Assembly: GCA_035573675.1 (NCBI GenBank)
Contig: DATMAB010000006.1
Span: 87,157 to 151,156, forward strand
Direction of reading: 5' to 3'
Length of the DNA stretch: 64,000 bases
DNA from: Terriglobales bacterium
GTDB lineage: Bacteria > Acidobacteriota > Terriglobia > Terriglobales > Acidobacteriaceae
Position numbers and translations under genes: made by a program. Positions 62,251-64,000 of this stretch are shown here, piece after piece; the first letter of the stretch is position 1; every line of letters starts with the position of its first letter. The notes below the pieces were generated by a model. The model was not told where the DNA came from, ran no database searches, and saw nothing but the letters and a program-made list of their open reading frames with translations.

Positions 62251-63810
62251 TTAACGGTGACCACCACCTGTAGGCCCGCTGGGAGGCACGAAACTGTATC
62301 CCGGCGCATTTGCCGACCCCGGGAAAACTGGGGGCGTCATGTTCGCATTTCGCAGGGCGTTAGCAACCCAAAAGTTGCTGTTTGTAGAGGCTGCCCAATA
62401 GTTGGCTCCACAGGAGGGGCATTGCAGGTCGCTCAAGGCCTGTTGGATGAGCATTCTTTCCTTACATGGCGTCGCATCTCGAACGTCGGAACATGTTCCG
62501 CCAACGTCAGTCGGGTCGTCGACCAAAGGGCGTGCGCCATTGGGAAGCGGTGAATCATCCGCATGCTCTCGGTGGAGGCCATAGGTGTGCGATCCGCGGC
62601 TATTGGTCACTCGAATGTAGCAATGATTCTTACCCGTAAGCTTTCCAACGGAACCCCTCAGGAGCCGACAGCACACTTGGGTGCGCAGTCCGTCCGGATC
62701 CGTGAACATCGTGGGTGCGTTCAAGACGTAGGCATAGAAATTGATTCCGCCATTGAACCCTATGGGATCCTCAGTAAGGAACCGGGCAATCAGGGAATTG
62801 TAGTACCTTGCGCGGTAATAATGCAGGTTTGTGTCGACGTCGAATTCACGGCCGGTATAGCGAAAAGGATTTGCCAGACTGCCCTCTGGTGACGTGAGTT
62901 CGCCAAAGGACTGGTAGGTGTACACGGCACTAGCACTGCCATTCGGGTCGATGAGGGAGGTGACTGATCCCAGGCCGTCCGTCAAGTAGTAACTTGTGGC
63001 TCCGCTCCTCAGCATGGCCAGCGGCTCATCAATCCCGAGTCCTGTGGTATATCGACGAATAGCGGTTGCCGTTGCATCCAGTTCTTCAGCGATATCCGCG
63101 CTGTCATGGACGTAGGCTGTCGTATCGCTAGCTGACACCTTCTGAATCCTTCGCCCGAAGGGATCGTACTTGAAGCTGACCACGCCAACGCCGGGCAGCG
63201 TTACGCTCGTCAGCCGGTTCTCGTAATCCCAGGCGTACTGGGTTGTGCCCGAGGCGTCGGTTTTGGTGAGCGTATTGCCGTTGTTGTCGTAGGTGTACGT
63301 GACTCCCGGCCTTGACGTGAGCTGGTTCGAGTTGTTGTAGATCCAGTTCGAGTCGGTGAGCGTCGAGAGGCGGTTGCCGACTTTGTCGTATGTGTAGGCT
63401 TCGCTCGTGGTCGTCCCGTTCTGCACCACCTGGGTGAGCTGATAAATGGCATCGTACGTGTAGCTCTCGGTGACCCCGTTCAGGTGGTTAAGTTTCGATG
63501 TGCGATTGCCAGCAGGGTCGACCGTGTAGGTGGCCCCGTCAATCACGTTGGCGCCCAACTTGTGCAGCACTGACAGCAGCCGCGAGAGGTTGTCATAGCT
63601 GTAGTCCGTGTTCACGCCGTTCGGCCGGGTGAGTTGCGTGCGGCGGCCGAGGGCGTCGTAGCCGAAGGTGAAGGTCTGCGCCTGGAAGTTGGTCAGGCTG
63701 GTCAGACGGTTCAGGACGTCATAGACGTAGTCGGTCTGGCCGCCCTCGGGATCGGTGAAGCGCGTCCGGTTCGAGGCGGCATCGTACTGACCTGCCCCCT
63801 GTTTCCGCAC
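62251..63810 (-). CDS. RHS repeat-associated core protein with variable C-terminal tip, N-terminus lost to an IS
   Basis: The frame of 519 codons begins in the end of an IS3-type element. It continues as YD repeats ('YDVLNRLTSLTNFQAQTFTFGYDALGRRTQL' and others) to the RHS core 'LTEDPIGFNGGINFYAYVLN...DPDG' (partly quoted, ending near residue 374). A 145-residue tip follows with 'HCYIRV', 'HTYGLH' and 'NSNFWVANAL' motifs, five or more Cys and a Gly/Pro tail. The tip could be a papain/NlpC-like toxin domain, at low confidence. Most of the usual N-terminal part is missing. Confidence 0.8.
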   Translation of the reverse strand: MRKQGAGQYDAASNRTRFTDPEGGQTDYVYDVLNRLTSLTNFQAQTFTFGYDALGRRTQLTRPNGVNTDYSYDNLSRLLSVLHKLGANVIDGATYTVDPAGNRTSKLNHLNGVTESYTYDAIYQLTQVVQNGTTTSEAYTYDKVGNRLSTLTDSNWIYNNSNQLTSRPGVTYTYDNNGNTLTKTDASGTTQYAWDYENRLTSVTLPGVGVVSFKYDPFGRRIQKVSASDTTAYVHDSADIAEELDATATAIRRYTTGLGIDEPLAMLRSGATSYYLTDGLGSVTSLIDPNGSASAVYTYQSFGELTSPEGSLANPFRYTGREFDVDTNLHYYRARYYNSLIARFLTEDPIGFNGGINFYAYVLNAPTMFTDPDGLRTQVCCRLLRGSVGKLTGKNHCYIRVTNSRGSHTYGLHREHADDSPLPNGARPLVDDPTDVGGTCSDVRDATPCKERMLIQQALSDLQCPSCGANYWAASTNSNFWVANALRNANMTPPVFPGSANAPGYSFVPPSGPTGGGHR

Positions 63811-64000
63811 ACCGGATCATACGACTTTCATAGTCTCCTGGGTTTCGGTTTTGGCGGCGGAGGACGGCAGCTTTTCGCCGTCCGCAGCCGTCCCCATCCA
63901 TGTAGCAAACTCCCTCGGGGTGCGATACCCGAGACTGCTGTGCGGCCGTTGCTCGTTGTACTCCTTCCGCCAGGCCGCGATCTTCCGCCGCGCCTCGAAC
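63788..64000 (-). mobile_element. End of an IS3-family insertion sequence
   Basis: The sequence entering the RHS gene begins TGACCTGCCCCCTGTTTCCG, of the TGA-CTGCCCC type found at IS3-family termini. The element extends beyond the window, so the other end and a target duplication cannot be seen. Confidence 0.7.
63817..64000 (-). CDS. IS3-family transposase OrfB, C-terminal part (runs off window)
   Basis: Read on the minus strand from the window end, the frame gives 'FEARRKIAAWRKEYNEQRPH' followed by 'SSLGYRTPREFATW' and a short tail ending MKVV. W-R-x-x-Y-N-x-x-R-P-H-S-S-L-G-Y-x-T-P is the classic C-terminal signature of DDE transposases of the IS3 family. The N-terminal catalytic part lies beyond the window. 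Confidence 0.88.
   Translation of the reverse strand, partial: FEARRKIAAWRKEYNEQRPHSSLGYRTPREFATWMGTAADGEKLPSSAAKTETQETMKVV

Overview
The window is a high-GC, gene-dense chromosomal segment carrying ordinary housekeeping genes. The mixture suggests a soil or subsurface Acidobacteriota-like bacterium: a TonB energy transducer, TolC/RND and OmpA envelope proteins, a fused AroD-AroE, an S49 protease, GAF-SpoIIE signalling, and REP-like palindromes with GGGGCTTCAGCCCC cores. This taxonomic guess is inference. There is no rRNA and only one tRNA, tRNA-Pro(CGG).

Layout. 0-12.4 kb: a DUF711 gene cut by the window edge, a DASS anion transporter, a purine permease, a ferredoxin-NADP reductase-like protein, a methyltransferase, an aminotransferase, EVE and Vgb-like proteins, DUF72, an aldehyde dehydrogenase and an unusual GalT. 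12.6-19.4 kb: a Cys-rich exported protein divergent from a TolC-adaptor-RND-DUF2892 operon. 19.4-29.8 kb: tRNA-Pro, a BON protein, purM, purN, a four-helix-bundle gene, tyrS, a lipid kinase, sppA, an HU/IHF-like gene, a purine nucleoside phosphorylase (laccase-domain) gene and pckA. 29.8-39.3 kb: a GAF-SpoIIE phosphatase, an efp-acyP-apt run, ytxH, tonB, a FecR-like exported protein, a PilZ protein, and trpE/trpG separated by a second four-helix-bundle gene. 39.3-54.5 kb: a metallo-hydrolase, a zinc alcohol dehydrogenase, gdhA, an M28 peptidase, a chrB-OCD-chrA operon, pgsA, an AMMECR1 protein, an OmpA-like protein, aroDE, an orphan GvpL/F and a DksA-like regulator. 54.6-61 kb: an AsmA-like protein, an amidohydrolase and an ABC exporter. 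61-64 kb: a mobile RHS locus cut by an IS3-family element.

The most unusual signal is a set of short tandem arrays with a 7-8 bp unit at about 14 intergenic sites. Each site has its own unit sequence. Most begin at, or inside, the stop codon of a neighbouring gene. Both four-helix-bundle (S23/IVP family) genes are bracketed by such arrays in inverted orientation. One of these cassettes sits exactly between trpE and trpG and supplies the trpE stop codon. I read this as a possible undescribed mobile or repeat-generating element, with gene-less derivatives at other loci (for example purM-purN).

A second theme is regulatory. TGTGA-N6-TCACA palindromes of the CRP type lie upstream of galT, in the divergent RND/Cys-rich region (two sites), and, in weaker form, upstream of pckA.
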